Source: Mesorhizobium sp. WSM3860 (GTDB lineage Bacteria; Pseudomonadota; Alphaproteobacteria; Rhizobiales; Rhizobiaceae). From it: DNA of 64,000 nt. Shown here piece after piece: positions 36,416-44,501 of this stretch. Position numbers and translations under genes: made by a program. A model generated the notes under the pieces. It did not search any database. It was not told where the DNA came from and was given only the letters and a program-made list of their open reading frames with translations. Location of the stretch: contig NZ_NSGF01000023.1 in assembly GCF_002294995.1 (NCBI RefSeq), positions 1 through 64,000 of the forward strand, read 5' to 3'. Numbering within the stretch: the stretch's first letter is position 1; each line of letters opens with the position of its first letter.

Positions 36416-36859
36416 TCAGGGCACCAGTAGCCGTCTCGCTCCAGTTCCCTCTCTGGCCAGTCGGTCCTCGTTGTTCCGAAGCGGGCATTTGTCGATCGAC
36501 ATGCAACCGCAGCCGATGCAGTCGGTCAGGCCGTCGCGCAGCTTCTTCAATTGGGCGATCTTATGATCGAGGCCGTCGCGCCAAGCCGTTGAAAGCTGAT
36601 TCCAATCCTCGCGCGTCGGCGTGCGGCCCTCGGGCAGGGATTGGAATGCCGCGGCGATTTCGGCGAGTGAGATGCCGACCTCCTGGGCGACGCCGATGAT
36701 CGCCACCCGTCGCAGCACGTCGCGGCCGTAGCGCCGTTGGTTGCCCGCGGTGCGATGGCTGCGGATCAGCCCGCGCGCTTCGTAAAAATGGAGCGCCGAG
36801 ACCGCGACGCCACTGCGCATCGCCACTTGGCCGACCGTCAATTCCTTCACCGGAGCCAT
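36416..36859 (-). CDS. soxR: Redox-sensitive transcriptional activator SoxR
   Basis: 147 aa, MerR family. The helix-turn-helix region is VGQVAMRSGVAVSALHFYEA at residues 8-27, followed by a dimerisation helix. The [2Fe-2S] cluster motif CIGCGC...C (C-x2-C-x-C-x5-C) lies near residues 113-125. Oxidation of the cluster by redox-cycling compounds turns the bound protein into an activator. The ATG at 36859 gives the standard N-terminus; longer frames are not used. A matching SoxR box is 19 bases upstream. Confidence 0.95.
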   Translation of the reverse strand: MAPVKELTVGQVAMRSGVAVSALHFYEARGLIRSHRTAGNQRRYGRDVLRRVAIIGVAQEVGISLAEIAAAFQSLPEGRTPTREDWNQLSTAWRDGLDHKIAQLKKLRDGLTDCIGCGCMSIDKCPLRNNEDRLAREGTGARRLLVP

Positions 36860-36873
36860 CTCGCACTTTCCGC

Positions 36874-36904
36874 TTGACCTCAAGTTAGGTTGAGCTTGTA
36901 GCGA
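36874..36904 (+). promoter_or_regulatory. SoxR-type promoter and binding site
   Basis: Between TTGACC (36874-36879) and TAGCGA (36899-36904) lies a 19-bp spacer. The site contains the palindrome CTCAA-N6-TTGAG (36879-36894 region), nearly the classical box CCTCAAGTTAACTTGAGG. Long spacers with a central palindrome are the mark of MerR/SoxR-regulated promoters. The promoter reads rightward, away from soxR. Confidence 0.85.
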
Positions 36905-36938
36905 GGAAACCCTGACAAGGCAAACTGAGGAGAAGGCG

Positions 36939-37010
36939 ATGTGCGCCTGGGTGAGACTGACGCCGCAAGTGGGAGGCGTTCGCGACAACGAGCCAGGCTT
37001 GAGCACCCTA
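36939..37010 (+). pseudogene. Possible remnant of a SoxR target gene
   Basis: An ATG at 36939 follows an excellent ribosome site (GAGGAGAAGG) and a SoxR promoter, but only about 23 codons (starting MCAWVRLTPQVGG) exist before the frame runs antisense into the end of trmL. The frame stays open to 37610, but beyond 37010 it is the shadow of trmL. The N-terminus resembles nothing I know. It is either the truncated start of a lost target gene, a small peptide, or a leader for antisense RNA. Confidence 0.3.
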
Positions 37011-37466
37011 TCCGAGCTGGCGGACCGCTTCGCCCGCGACCATCGCGACGGACAGCGCGACATTGATGCTGCGGGCGCCCGGCCGCATCGGAATGGTCAG
37101 TCGCGCATCCGCCGCCTGATGAACCTCTTCCGGCACGCCGGCGGATTCGCGGCCGAACAGAAGGACGTCGCCGGCGGCGAAGGCAAACTCCGTGTAAGCG
37201 GTCGCGGCCTTGGTGGTGAGCAGCACAAGTCGGCGCGAATTCGTTCGGCGCCATTCCTCGAAGGCGTGCCAGTCGGCATGGCGGGAAAGCGCCGCCATTT
37301 CGAGATAGTCCATGCCGGCCCGTTTCAGCGCCCGATCGGAGAGCGGGAAACCGGCCGGCTCGATGATGTCGACGCCAAGATCAAGGCAGGCGGCGAAGCG
37401 CAGGATCGTCCCGGTATTGCCGGCGATATCCGGTTGGTAGAGCGCGATGCGGAGACGGTCGTTCAT
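37008..37466 (-). CDS. trmL: tRNA (cytidine/uridine-34 2'-O)-methyltransferase TrmL
   Basis: 152 aa, the usual size. SPOUT-fold motifs are seen: ALYQPDIAGNTGTILRFAAC at the start, LLFGRESAGVP in the middle and IPMRPGARSINVALSVAMV at the end, which forms the knot and binds S-adenosylmethionine. It methylates the wobble ribose of certain leucine tRNAs. Its 3' end abuts the orphan SoxR-driven leader on the other strand. Confidence 0.93.
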   Translation of the reverse strand: MNDRLRIALYQPDIAGNTGTILRFAACLDLGVDIIEPAGFPLSDRALKRAGMDYLEMAALSRHADWHAFEEWRRTNSRRLVLLTTKAATAYTEFAFAAGDVLLFGRESAGVPEEVHQAADARLTIPMRPGARSINVALSVAMVAGEAVRQLG

Positions 37467-37606
37467 TTCCGCATCCTTCTAATAAGTGGCAGAACGGCCA
37501 CAGGCGGCTCCAGCTTTTGGCGATTTCTAGACTGGCGGGTGGCCATTTTCTGCGAAGTCGAGTATATGCCCATCATCGTCAACCCGAACCGAAGGAGGGG
37601 GACCAC

Positions 37607-37702
37607 ATGAAGACCATGCATTTTTTCCAGCTCCTCTCCGGGCAGCTCCTCTCCGGGGCTCACGTATGCCCAAGGGCGGTTTCGGTACGACGATTCTTCT
37701 GA
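37607..37702 (+). CDS. Candidate 31-aa small protein
   Basis: The start ATG is preceded by a near-perfect Shine-Dalgarno (GAAGGAGGGGG, about 5-7 bases away), the best ribosome site I noticed in this stretch. The peptide starts MKTMHFFQLLSGQLLSG and ends RRFF. It includes a duplicated QLLSG from a 15-nt direct repeat. It is hydrophobic at the front and basic at the back. No homology known to me. It could be a leader peptide, a small membrane peptide, or chance. Confidence 0.3.
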   Translation: MKTMHFFQLLSGQLLSGAHVCPRAVSVRRFF

Positions 37703-37796
37703 CACTTTAAGACCTGATCGCACCGATTCCCGCCGAACCCAGTTTTCGGCCTTCGAAGGAATCTTGCGATGTTTCTCAAACTGGCAAAGGGGCGCC

Positions 37797-37892
37797 GTGC
37801 CCCACCTCAACGTGTCGACACCGACGCTGGTCGTCGTGTCGGGACCGACGCTTGTCGTCGTGTCGGGACTGGCGCTTGCCGTCATGTCCTGA
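37797..37892 (+). CDS. Candidate 31-aa hydrophobic peptide made of tandem repeats
   Basis: From a GTG with AAAGGGG four bases upstream, the frame encodes a nearly pure transmembrane stretch with an 8-residue repeat (TLVVVSGP, TLVVVSGL, then ALAVMS). A competing frame from ATG 37769 (GAAGGA upstream, 74 aa) reads the same repeats as an arginine-rich peptide. Which frame, if either, is translated cannot be decided by eye. Confidence 0.2.
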   Translation: MPHLNVSTPTLVVVSGPTLVVVSGLALAVMS

Positions 37893-37976
37893 CCGCGTTG
37901 CGTCCCTCCGGCCCGAATGCCGGAGGTCGGGCTCGCATCACCCTTTTTAACGCATTTGCACATGGAGGACGGACCG

Positions 37977-38414
37977 ATGTTCGATCCCTTTAAAATACCG
38001 GGTTCAAGAAGCTTGCATGAGCGCAAGGTGGCGACCTGGGCCCTGCTGATCGGCGAGACTTACTCGTCGGCGGTGCACGCCGAGACGCGCCGGCGTCCGC
38101 ATCGCGGCATGCTGCCGGACGTCGACTTCTCGCGCGCCGTGCCCGACCCGGGCCGACCCTCGCTGGTGCGCCGGATCATCCGCATGGTCCGGCCGGGTAA
38201 AACCAGGGCTGGCGACAGCTTGTCGTCAGGATCCTCTGGCAAGCCTGTCGGCGAAAGGCCCGCGACACCCTATATTGCGCGAAGCAGGGCCGGCGATACG
38301 GACAATTCCGTATCGCCGGCCCGCGGCGCCGTGCGGCCGAAAAGGCCTTACCAATCGATCCCGCGCCGCGTGAGCGCACAGCCGTCGAGTGCCTTGAATG
38401 TTCCGCTGGTTTGA
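37977..38414 (+). CDS. Small protein of unknown function upstream of the ABC exporters
   Basis: 145 codons. The ATG at 37977 has GGAGGA about eight bases upstream. The N-terminal half (MFDPFKIPGSRSLHERKVAT and on to RRIIRMVRPGK) looks like a genuine basic cytoplasmic protein. The C-terminal part is low-complexity and is crossed by a perfect 15-bp inverted repeat. The frame overlaps the first ABC exporter start by 17 bases. The true protein may be shorter than the open frame or frameshifted. Confidence 0.4.
   Translation: MFDPFKIPGSRSLHERKVATWALLIGETYSSAVHAETRRRPHRGMLPDVDFSRAVPDPGRPSLVRRIIRMVRPGKTRAGDSLSSGSSGKPVGERPATPYIARSRAGDTDNSVSPARGAVRPKRPYQSIPRRVSAQPSSALNVPLV
38287..38322. repeat. Perfect 15-bp inverted repeat upstream of the ABC exporter genes
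   Basis: GGGCCGGCGATACGG at 38287-38301 and its exact reverse complement at 38308-38322 enclose ACAATT. No T-run follows on either strand, so it is not a standard terminator. It lies 76 bases before the first ABC gene and may be an RNA structure in its leader or a protein-binding site. Confidence 0.8.
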
Positions 38415-40278
38415 AAAGAGGCTCGATCCGTTTCCCGCCGCGGAGCCGGTCGAGCCGCCGAAGACGCTGGTCGCCTTCTGCGTGCATTATACGCGCGGGG
38501 CCTGGCCCTATATCCTCGTCGATGCCGTGCTGGTGGCAGCGATAGCCCTTGCCGAAGCGTGGATGTTCGGTTTCATGGGCCGCATCGTCGACTGGCTGTC
38601 GGCGCAGAATCGCGAAACCTTCCTTGCGACGGAGAGCTGGAAACTCGCCGGCATGGCTTTCATCGTGCTGTTCGCGCTGCCCGGCACGGTATGGCTGCAT
38701 TCGCTGCTCAACCAGCAGACGCTGATGGGCAACTATCCCATGCGCATCCGCTGGCAGGTGCATCGCTACCTGCTCAAGCAGTCGATGGCCTTCTACCAGG
38801 ACGAGTTTGCCGGCCGTATCGCCACCAAGCTGATGCAGACCGCTCTTGCCGTGCGCGAATGCGTCATCAAGCTGATCGATGTCCTAAACTATGTCGTGGT
38901 CTACTTCCTCAGCATGCTGTTCATCGTCGGCTCGGCAGACTTGCGACTGGCGGTGCCCTTGGGTGTATGGCTGGTCGGCTATATCGGGCTCTTGCGCTTT
39001 TTCATCCCGAAGCTCGGCAAGGTCGGCGAGGAGCAGGCCAATGCGCGCTCGACCATGACCGGCCGCGTCGTCGACAGCTACACCAATATCCAGACGGTGA
39101 AGCTGTTTTCGCATGCCCGCCGCGAGGCAACTTTCGCCAAGGAGGGCATGGCGAGCTTCCTCGATACCGTCTACCGCTCGATGCGGCTGGTGACGCAGTT
39201 ATACGGGATGCTCTACATCCTGAATTCGCTGCTTCTGTTTTCCGTGACGGTGATCTCGCTGTGGCTTTGGCTGGGCCAGGCGGTGACGATCGGCGCAGTC
39301 GCCGTGGTTATCGGCCTGGTGCTCAGGATGTGGGGCATGTCGCAGTGGATCATGTGGGAGATGTCGAGCCTGTTCGAAAATATCGGCACGGTGCAAGACG
39401 GCATCCAGTCGATCTCGCTGCCGCGCCTGGTCGAGGACCGCCCGGGCGCCAGCGACATCGCCGTCAGCCAGGGCGAGATCCGTTTCGAGGAGATTCGCTT
39501 CCACTACGGCAAGCAGAAGGGCGTCATCGAGAACCTGTCGCTCACTGTGAAACCCGGCGAAAAGGTCGGCATCGTCGGCCGCTCCGGCGCCGGCAAGTCG
39601 ACACTGGTCAACCTGTTGTTGCGCTTTTACGACCTGGAAAGCGGCAGGATACTCATCGATGGCCAGGAGATCGCCGGGGTAACGCAGGATTCGTTGCGCG
39701 CGCAGATCGGCATGGTGACGCAGGATACCTCGCTGCTGCACCGGTCGGTGCGGGAGAATATCCTCTACGGGCGGCCTGACGCGACCGACGAGATGCTGAT
39801 CGAGGCGGCCCGGCGCGCGGAGGCGCTCGATTTCATCGGCGCGCTTTCGGACCATAACGGCCGCAAGGCATTCGATGCCCATGTCGGCGACCGCGGCGTC
39901 AAATTGTCCGGCGGCCAGCGGCAGCGCATCGCCATTGCCCGCGTTATGCTGAAGGACGCACCGATCCTCATCCTCGACGAGGCGACGTCGGCGCTCGATT
40001 CGGAAGCCGAGGCGGCGATCCAGGAGAACCTCTACAAGCTGATGCAAGGCAAGACCGTGATCGCCATCGCGCATCGGCTGTCGACCATCGCGGCGATGGA
40101 CAGGCTCGTCGTCATGGACAAGGGGCGCATCATCGAGGAGGGCTCGCACGAAGAGCTTGTCGCCAAGGGCGGCCTTTATGCCCAGCTCTGGCAGCGCCAG
40201 TCGGGTGGCTTCCTGCTCGATGATGCGCCGGCTGAGTCCGATGCCAAAGGCCCTCAATCCGAGATGGCGGCGGAGTAA
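38398..40278 (+). CDS. ABC exporter (fused permease-ATPase), paralog 1
   Basis: 626 aa with one six-helix transmembrane domain (about residues 25-330) and one nucleotide-binding domain. Walker A is GRSGAGKST near 394, the signature LSGGQRQR near 503 and Walker B ILILDEATSALD near 522, followed by the switch histidine in IAHRLST. This is the half-transporter layout of MsbA-like exporters. The substrate is unknown. It is first of three tandem paralogs; 129 bases separate it from the second. Confidence 0.9.
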   Translation: MFRWFEKRLDPFPAAEPVEPPKTLVAFCVHYTRGAWPYILVDAVLVAAIALAEAWMFGFMGRIVDWLSAQNRETFLATESWKLAGMAFIVLFALPGTVWLHSLLNQQTLMGNYPMRIRWQVHRYLLKQSMAFYQDEFAGRIATKLMQTALAVRECVIKLIDVLNYVVVYFLSMLFIVGSADLRLAVPLGVWLVGYIGLLRFFIPKLGKVGEEQANARSTMTGRVVDSYTNIQTVKLFSHARREATFAKEGMASFLDTVYRSMRLVTQLYGMLYILNSLLLFSVTVISLWLWLGQAVTIGAVAVVIGLVLRMWGMSQWIMWEMSSLFENIGTVQDGIQSISLPRLVEDRPGASDIAVSQGEIRFEEIRFHYGKQKGVIENLSLTVKPGEKVGIVGRSGAGKSTLVNLLLRFYDLESGRILIDGQEIAGVTQDSLRAQIGMVTQDTSLLHRSVRENILYGRPDATDEMLIEAARRAEALDFIGALSDHNGRKAFDAHVGDRGVKLSGGQRQRIAIARVMLKDAPILILDEATSALDSEAEAAIQENLYKLMQGKTVIAIAHRLSTIAAMDRLVVMDKGRIIEEGSHEELVAKGGLYAQLWQRQSGGFLLDDAPAESDAKGPQSEMAAE

Positions 40279-40407
40279 CGCGATCGCGATTGGCATCAAG
40301 GTTACGGCAATTGCGGGGAATCGATCCGGGGCGTAACCACGACCTGTCAGAGGCCTGCCGGCGACCAAATCGGGTGCCGGCGGGTTTCCGGCGTCTATGA
40401 GAGAAAA

Positions 40408-42300
40408 ATGTTCGACCGCATCTTCACCTGGTTCGAAAGCCATTATTCGCCGGTGGCGCTGGCCGAAGACAGGCAGCCGCCAATGGGACTTTGGCGGTTC
40501 TACTGGTATTTCATAAGGCAGTTTCGCGCCGCCTATTGGCTGCGCATGATCATCGTTGCCGTCGCGGCAATAGTCGACGCGATGCTGCCGATTTTCGTCG
40601 GCCTGATCGTGGGCCTGCTCTCCAACACCAGGCCGGGCGATTTCTTCGCCGCGCATGGGCCGCTGCTCGTCATGATGGCGATCGTCGTGCTGCTGCGTCC
40701 GCTGTCGATGGTCATCGACGCGCTCATCCGCAACCACGCCATCGCGCCGAACCTCATCGACCTCATCCGCTGGCAAAGCCATTGGCATGTCGTGCGCCAG
40801 GACTGGTCATTCTTCCAGAACGACTTCGCCGGCCGCATCGGAACAAAGGTCATGCAAAGCGGCGACTCGGTGGAGATGAGCGTCAATCTTACCGTCGATG
40901 CCGTCTGGTACGCGCTGGTCTTCGTTGCCGTCGCCATCGTTGTGCTGGCGCGGCTCGACCCGCTTCTTCTGGCTGTGGTGGCGGTCTGGCTGGTGTTCTA
41001 TTGCCTGATCTTCTGGTTTGCGATGCCGAGGATCACCCAGCGCTCGTCCCAACTGTCGGAGCGGTGGTCGCAGGTGAGCGGCCGCATGGTCGACAGCTAC
41101 ACGAACATCCTGACGCTGAAGACGTTCTCGACCGGCGAGCACGAAGACAAATATGTCTCGCAAGCCGTCGTCGAGCACGCCGACACGTTTTACCAGCTGA
41201 TGCGCGTTTTCACACTGATGTGGTCGGCCCTGTTCGTCCTCAACGCGGCGCTGCTCATCGCCATAAGCTGGCTGGCGCTGGCCGGCTGGAACGCCGGCGC
41301 CATGACCACGGCGGCCGTGGCGACGGCGATACCGTTCGCGCTGCAGATCGCCAACATCTCCGGCAGGATCCTCGATGTCGGCGCAAACGTCTTCCGGCAG
41401 ATCGGCGTCGCCAGCAATTCGATGACGACGATCGCGCGCCCCATCACCATGCAGGACCAGTCGGACGCGCCGGCCCTCGTGGTCAAAGCCGGCGGCATCG
41501 AGTTCGACCAGGTGAACTTCAACTATTGGCGCAAGGACGGCAAAGGCGGCGTTATCGACAATCTGTCGCTGAAGATCGCGCCGGGCGAGCGGGTCGGCCT
41601 GATCGGCCGTTCCGGGGCCGGCAAGTCGACGCTGGTCAATCTCGTGCTGCGGCTGTTCGACGTGCAGGACGGCAAGGTGCTGATCGACGGACAGGATATC
41701 CGCAACGTCTCGCAGGAAAGCGTTCGCGCGGCGATCGGCTTCGTCAATCAGGATACGTCGCTCTTGCATCGATCCGTTCGCGAGAACCTCAAGTATGGAC
41801 GCCAGTCCGCCAGCGACGAGGCGATGTTCAGCGCCGCCAAGGCCGCACAGATCGACGATGTGATCGCGGGGCTGACAGATCCGCATGGGCAAAGCGGCTA
41901 TGAGGCGCTTGTCGGCGAGCGCGGCGTGAAGCTGTCCGGCGGCCAGCGGCAACGCATCGCCATTGCCCGCGTTATGCTGAAGGACGCGCCGATCCTCATT
42001 CTCGACGAGGCTACGTCTGCGCTCGATTCGGAGGTGGAGGCCGCCATCCAGGAGAACCTCTACAAGCTCATGCAGGGCAAGACGGTCATCGCCATCGCCC
42101 ACCGCCTGTCGACCATCGCGGCGATGGATCGGCTCGTCGTCATGGACAAGGGCCGCATCGTCGAGGACGGCTCGCATGAGGCGTTGATCGCCAAGGGCGG
42201 GCTCTATGCCCAGCTCTGGCGGCGCCAGTCGGGCGGCTTTCTGCTCGAGGAAAAACAGGCGGCCGAAGATCTGCCGACGAAAGGTGAAGCCGCGGAATGA
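40408..42300 (+). CDS. ABC exporter (fused permease-ATPase), paralog 2
   Basis: 630 aa with the same architecture. Walker A is GRSGAGKST near residue 400, then LSGGQRQR and ILILDEATSALD. Its nucleotide-binding domain is almost identical to that of paralog 1 over the signature-to-switch region, even at DNA level, while the membrane domains have diverged. It overlaps paralog 3 by four bases (ATGA), so these two probably form a heterodimer or are at least co-made. Confidence 0.9.
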   Translation: MFDRIFTWFESHYSPVALAEDRQPPMGLWRFYWYFIRQFRAAYWLRMIIVAVAAIVDAMLPIFVGLIVGLLSNTRPGDFFAAHGPLLVMMAIVVLLRPLSMVIDALIRNHAIAPNLIDLIRWQSHWHVVRQDWSFFQNDFAGRIGTKVMQSGDSVEMSVNLTVDAVWYALVFVAVAIVVLARLDPLLLAVVAVWLVFYCLIFWFAMPRITQRSSQLSERWSQVSGRMVDSYTNILTLKTFSTGEHEDKYVSQAVVEHADTFYQLMRVFTLMWSALFVLNAALLIAISWLALAGWNAGAMTTAAVATAIPFALQIANISGRILDVGANVFRQIGVASNSMTTIARPITMQDQSDAPALVVKAGGIEFDQVNFNYWRKDGKGGVIDNLSLKIAPGERVGLIGRSGAGKSTLVNLVLRLFDVQDGKVLIDGQDIRNVSQESVRAAIGFVNQDTSLLHRSVRENLKYGRQSASDEAMFSAAKAAQIDDVIAGLTDPHGQSGYEALVGERGVKLSGGQRQRIAIARVMLKDAPILILDEATSALDSEVEAAIQENLYKLMQGKTVIAIAHRLSTIAAMDRLVVMDKGRIVEDGSHEALIAKGGLYAQLWRRQSGGFLLEEKQAAEDLPTKGEAAE

Positions 42301-44180
42301 TGCAGGCCGTCTATCGCTGGTTCGAAAGCTGGGTCTACCCGTTCCGCGAGCCAGCGAATCTTCGGCCACCTGCCAGCGTTGGCGGCTTCCTCTGGCACTA
42401 TGTCGGGCAAGCGAAGCTCGCCTTCTTCGCCATGCTGATCATCGGCGGCATCGCGCCGCTGGTCGAGGCTGGGCTGTTCTATTTCGTCGGACGGCTGGTC
42501 GATATCCTCGACCAGCTTCCCGGCGAACGCAGCTGGCACGCGCTGTGGGCCGCCGCCGGGCCAGAGCTGCTGTTCATGGGCGCGGTGGTGCTGATCATCC
42601 GCACGCTGGTGGTCGGCCTTTCGGCGCTGGTCGACGAGCAGACGATCACGCCGGGCTTTTACAGCCTCGTGCGCTGGCAGGCGCACCGGCACGTCTCGCG
42701 CCAGTCCTACGCTTTCTTCCAAAACGATTTCGCCGGGCGCATCGCCACCAAGGTCTGGCAGGCGGGGCAGGCCACCGGCGATCTCATGGAAAGTTTCATC
42801 GAGGTCGTCTGGTTCATGATCGTCTACACGGTGACGACGCTGGCACTGGTCGCCGGCCTCGACCTCAGGCTGGCGGTGTTGGTGGTGATCTGGATCGTTG
42901 CTTTCGGCTGGCTGGCCAGGCTCTATTTGCCGGCGATCCGCAAGCATGCCGAGGCAACCGCCGAGGCCGGCTCGATGATCACCGGCCGCATCGTCGATTC
43001 CTATTCCAATGTGCAGACGCTGAAGCTGTTCGCGGCCGACGGCGACGACCGCTACATCCGCAGCGGCTTCGACATCTATCTCGATGCGCTGCGGCCCTTC
43101 ACCCGCCGCCTGACCGGCGTGCGCATGGCGCTGACGACGCTTTCCGGCGTCATGATCACGACGATCGCCGCCTTTGCCGTCTATCTCTGGGTGGAAGGCT
43201 CGATCACCGTCGGTGCCGTCGCCTTCACGCTCTCGCTGGTGCTGAGGCTCAACATGCTGTTGGGACGGGTGATGATGCAGCTCAACGGCATCCTCAGGAA
43301 CCTCGGCGTGCTGGAGAATTCCAAGGCGCTGATCTCGCAGCCGCTCGGCCTGACCGACGCTCCGGACGCCAGGCAGCTGGTGGTGGCCGGTGGCCGCATC
43401 GACCTCAAGAACGTCACCTTTCACTACGGCAAGGGGGCAGGGGTCCTCGACGGCATCGACCTCGTCGTGCGTCCGGGCGAGAAGGTCGGGCTGGTCGGGC
43501 CGTCCGGCGCCGGCAAGACGACGCTGGCCAATCTCATTCTGCGCCTCTACGACCTCGAGGGCGGCAGGATCCTGATCGACGGCCAAGATATCGCCGGGGT
43601 TACGCAGAATTCGCTGCGCGCGAATATCGGCGTGGTCAGCCAGGACACGGCGCTGTTCCACCGCTCGCTGCGCGACAACATCAAGCTCGGCATGGCGGAC
43701 GCTACCGACGCTCAGGTGATCGCCGCGGCGCGCAGAGCCGAGGCGCATGACTTCATCATGGGGCTGCGCGACAATCGCGAGCGCCTTGGCTACGAAGCCT
43801 ATGTCGGCGAGCGCGGCGTCAAGCTCTCCGGCGGCCAGCGCCAGCGCGTGGCGATCGCCCGCCTCTTCCTCAAGGATGCGCCGATCCTCATCCTTGACGA
43901 GGCGACCTCGGCACTCGATTCCGACATCGAGGCGGCGATCCAGGAAAACCTGGCAAGGCTGATGGAGAACAAGACCGTCATCGCCATCGCCCACCGGCTT
44001 TCCACCATCGCAGCGCTCGACCGGCTGGTCGTGCTCGACGGCGGCCGCATCGTCGAACAAGGCACGCATGACGAGCTGGTGGCGCTGGACGGTCTTTATG
44101 CGCGGCTCTGGAAACGGCAGTCCGGCGGCTTCCTGTTCAATGAGGAAAGCGTGCTGGAAGAGACGCGCCCGGCGGAGTAG
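42297..44180 (+). CDS. ABC exporter (fused permease-ATPase), paralog 3
   Basis: 627 aa with the same fold. Walker A is GPSGAGKTT near residue 400, the signature LSGGQRQR, and ILILDEATSALDSD. It differs from paralogs 1 and 2 in the nucleotide-binding domain more than they differ from each other (RLFLKDAP instead of RVMLKDAP, for example). The start overlaps the stop of paralog 2. The substrate is unknown. Confidence 0.9.
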   Translation: MMQAVYRWFESWVYPFREPANLRPPASVGGFLWHYVGQAKLAFFAMLIIGGIAPLVEAGLFYFVGRLVDILDQLPGERSWHALWAAAGPELLFMGAVVLIIRTLVVGLSALVDEQTITPGFYSLVRWQAHRHVSRQSYAFFQNDFAGRIATKVWQAGQATGDLMESFIEVVWFMIVYTVTTLALVAGLDLRLAVLVVIWIVAFGWLARLYLPAIRKHAEATAEAGSMITGRIVDSYSNVQTLKLFAADGDDRYIRSGFDIYLDALRPFTRRLTGVRMALTTLSGVMITTIAAFAVYLWVEGSITVGAVAFTLSLVLRLNMLLGRVMMQLNGILRNLGVLENSKALISQPLGLTDAPDARQLVVAGGRIDLKNVTFHYGKGAGVLDGIDLVVRPGEKVGLVGPSGAGKTTLANLILRLYDLEGGRILIDGQDIAGVTQNSLRANIGVVSQDTALFHRSLRDNIKLGMADATDAQVIAAARRAEAHDFIMGLRDNRERLGYEAYVGERGVKLSGGQRQRVAIARLFLKDAPILILDEATSALDSDIEAAIQENLARLMENKTVIAIAHRLSTIAALDRLVVLDGGRIVEQGTHDELVALDGLYARLWKRQSGGFLFNEESVLEETRPAE

Positions 44181-44189
44181 AACGCAGCC

Positions 44190-44501
44190 ATGTCGGTCAG
44201 AATGCCCAGCAATTTCGGACGGTCAGGCGCGCAGGAGAGCGCTCTCGATCTGCTCGGCCACGAAATACTCGCCGAAAAGGCCGCCGCCCTCGGTCGCGCC
44301 GGCCAGCGCGTCGAAGAGACCTTGACGAAGCTGCGCGAAAATGGGGAAGGCGGTAATCGCAACCGGCTGCTGAAAGAAGCGGCAGAAGCCGTCCACGCCT
44401 ATTTCATCCAGCGCGAACTCTGCGGGCCGCGCAAGCACGAGGCCGTGATCCGCGAATACGACATCCCGCGCGCGGTGCTGGTCAGGCTCGGCGCCAGCTA
44501 G
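44190..44501 (+). CDS. DUF6665-like small protein
   Basis: 103 aa, helical, cytoplasmic. It shows the pattern I associate with DUF6665: ALDLLGHEILAEKAAALGRA, then LLKEAAEAVHAYFIQRELCG and the final REYDIPRAVLVRLGA. It starts nine bases after the last ABC exporter and is probably co-transcribed with it. Its stop overlaps the stop of the convergent hydrolase gene. No function known. Confidence 0.65.
   Translation: MSVRMPSNFGRSGAQESALDLLGHEILAEKAAALGRAGQRVEETLTKLRENGEGGNRNRLLKEAAEAVHAYFIQRELCGPRKHEAVIREYDIPRAVLVRLGAS

Larger units (their letters stand above)
37467..37976. other. Small-ORF and tandem-repeat region upstream of the ABC exporters
   Basis: About 510 bases with no established gene. 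It holds two candidate 31-codon ORFs (listed), a 15-nt direct duplication within the first (CAGCTCCTCTCCGGG twice, 37629-37658 region) and about three 24-nt tandem units at roughly 37817-37888. A minus-strand open frame also crosses it and ends in an ATGA overlap with trmL. Its repeat-driven composition makes it doubtful. Confidence 0.5.

Noticed and set aside
37463..38026. Minus-strand open frame ending in an ATGA overlap with trmL
   Set aside because: Tempting because of the coupled start, but most of the sequence is repeat-derived or low-complexity and it has no ribosome site or known family. Left as an uncertain possibility only.
42204..44069. 621-codon open frame on the minus strand
   Set aside because: It is antisense to ABC exporter 3, whose motifs are complete; similar shadows exist opposite exporters 1 and 2.
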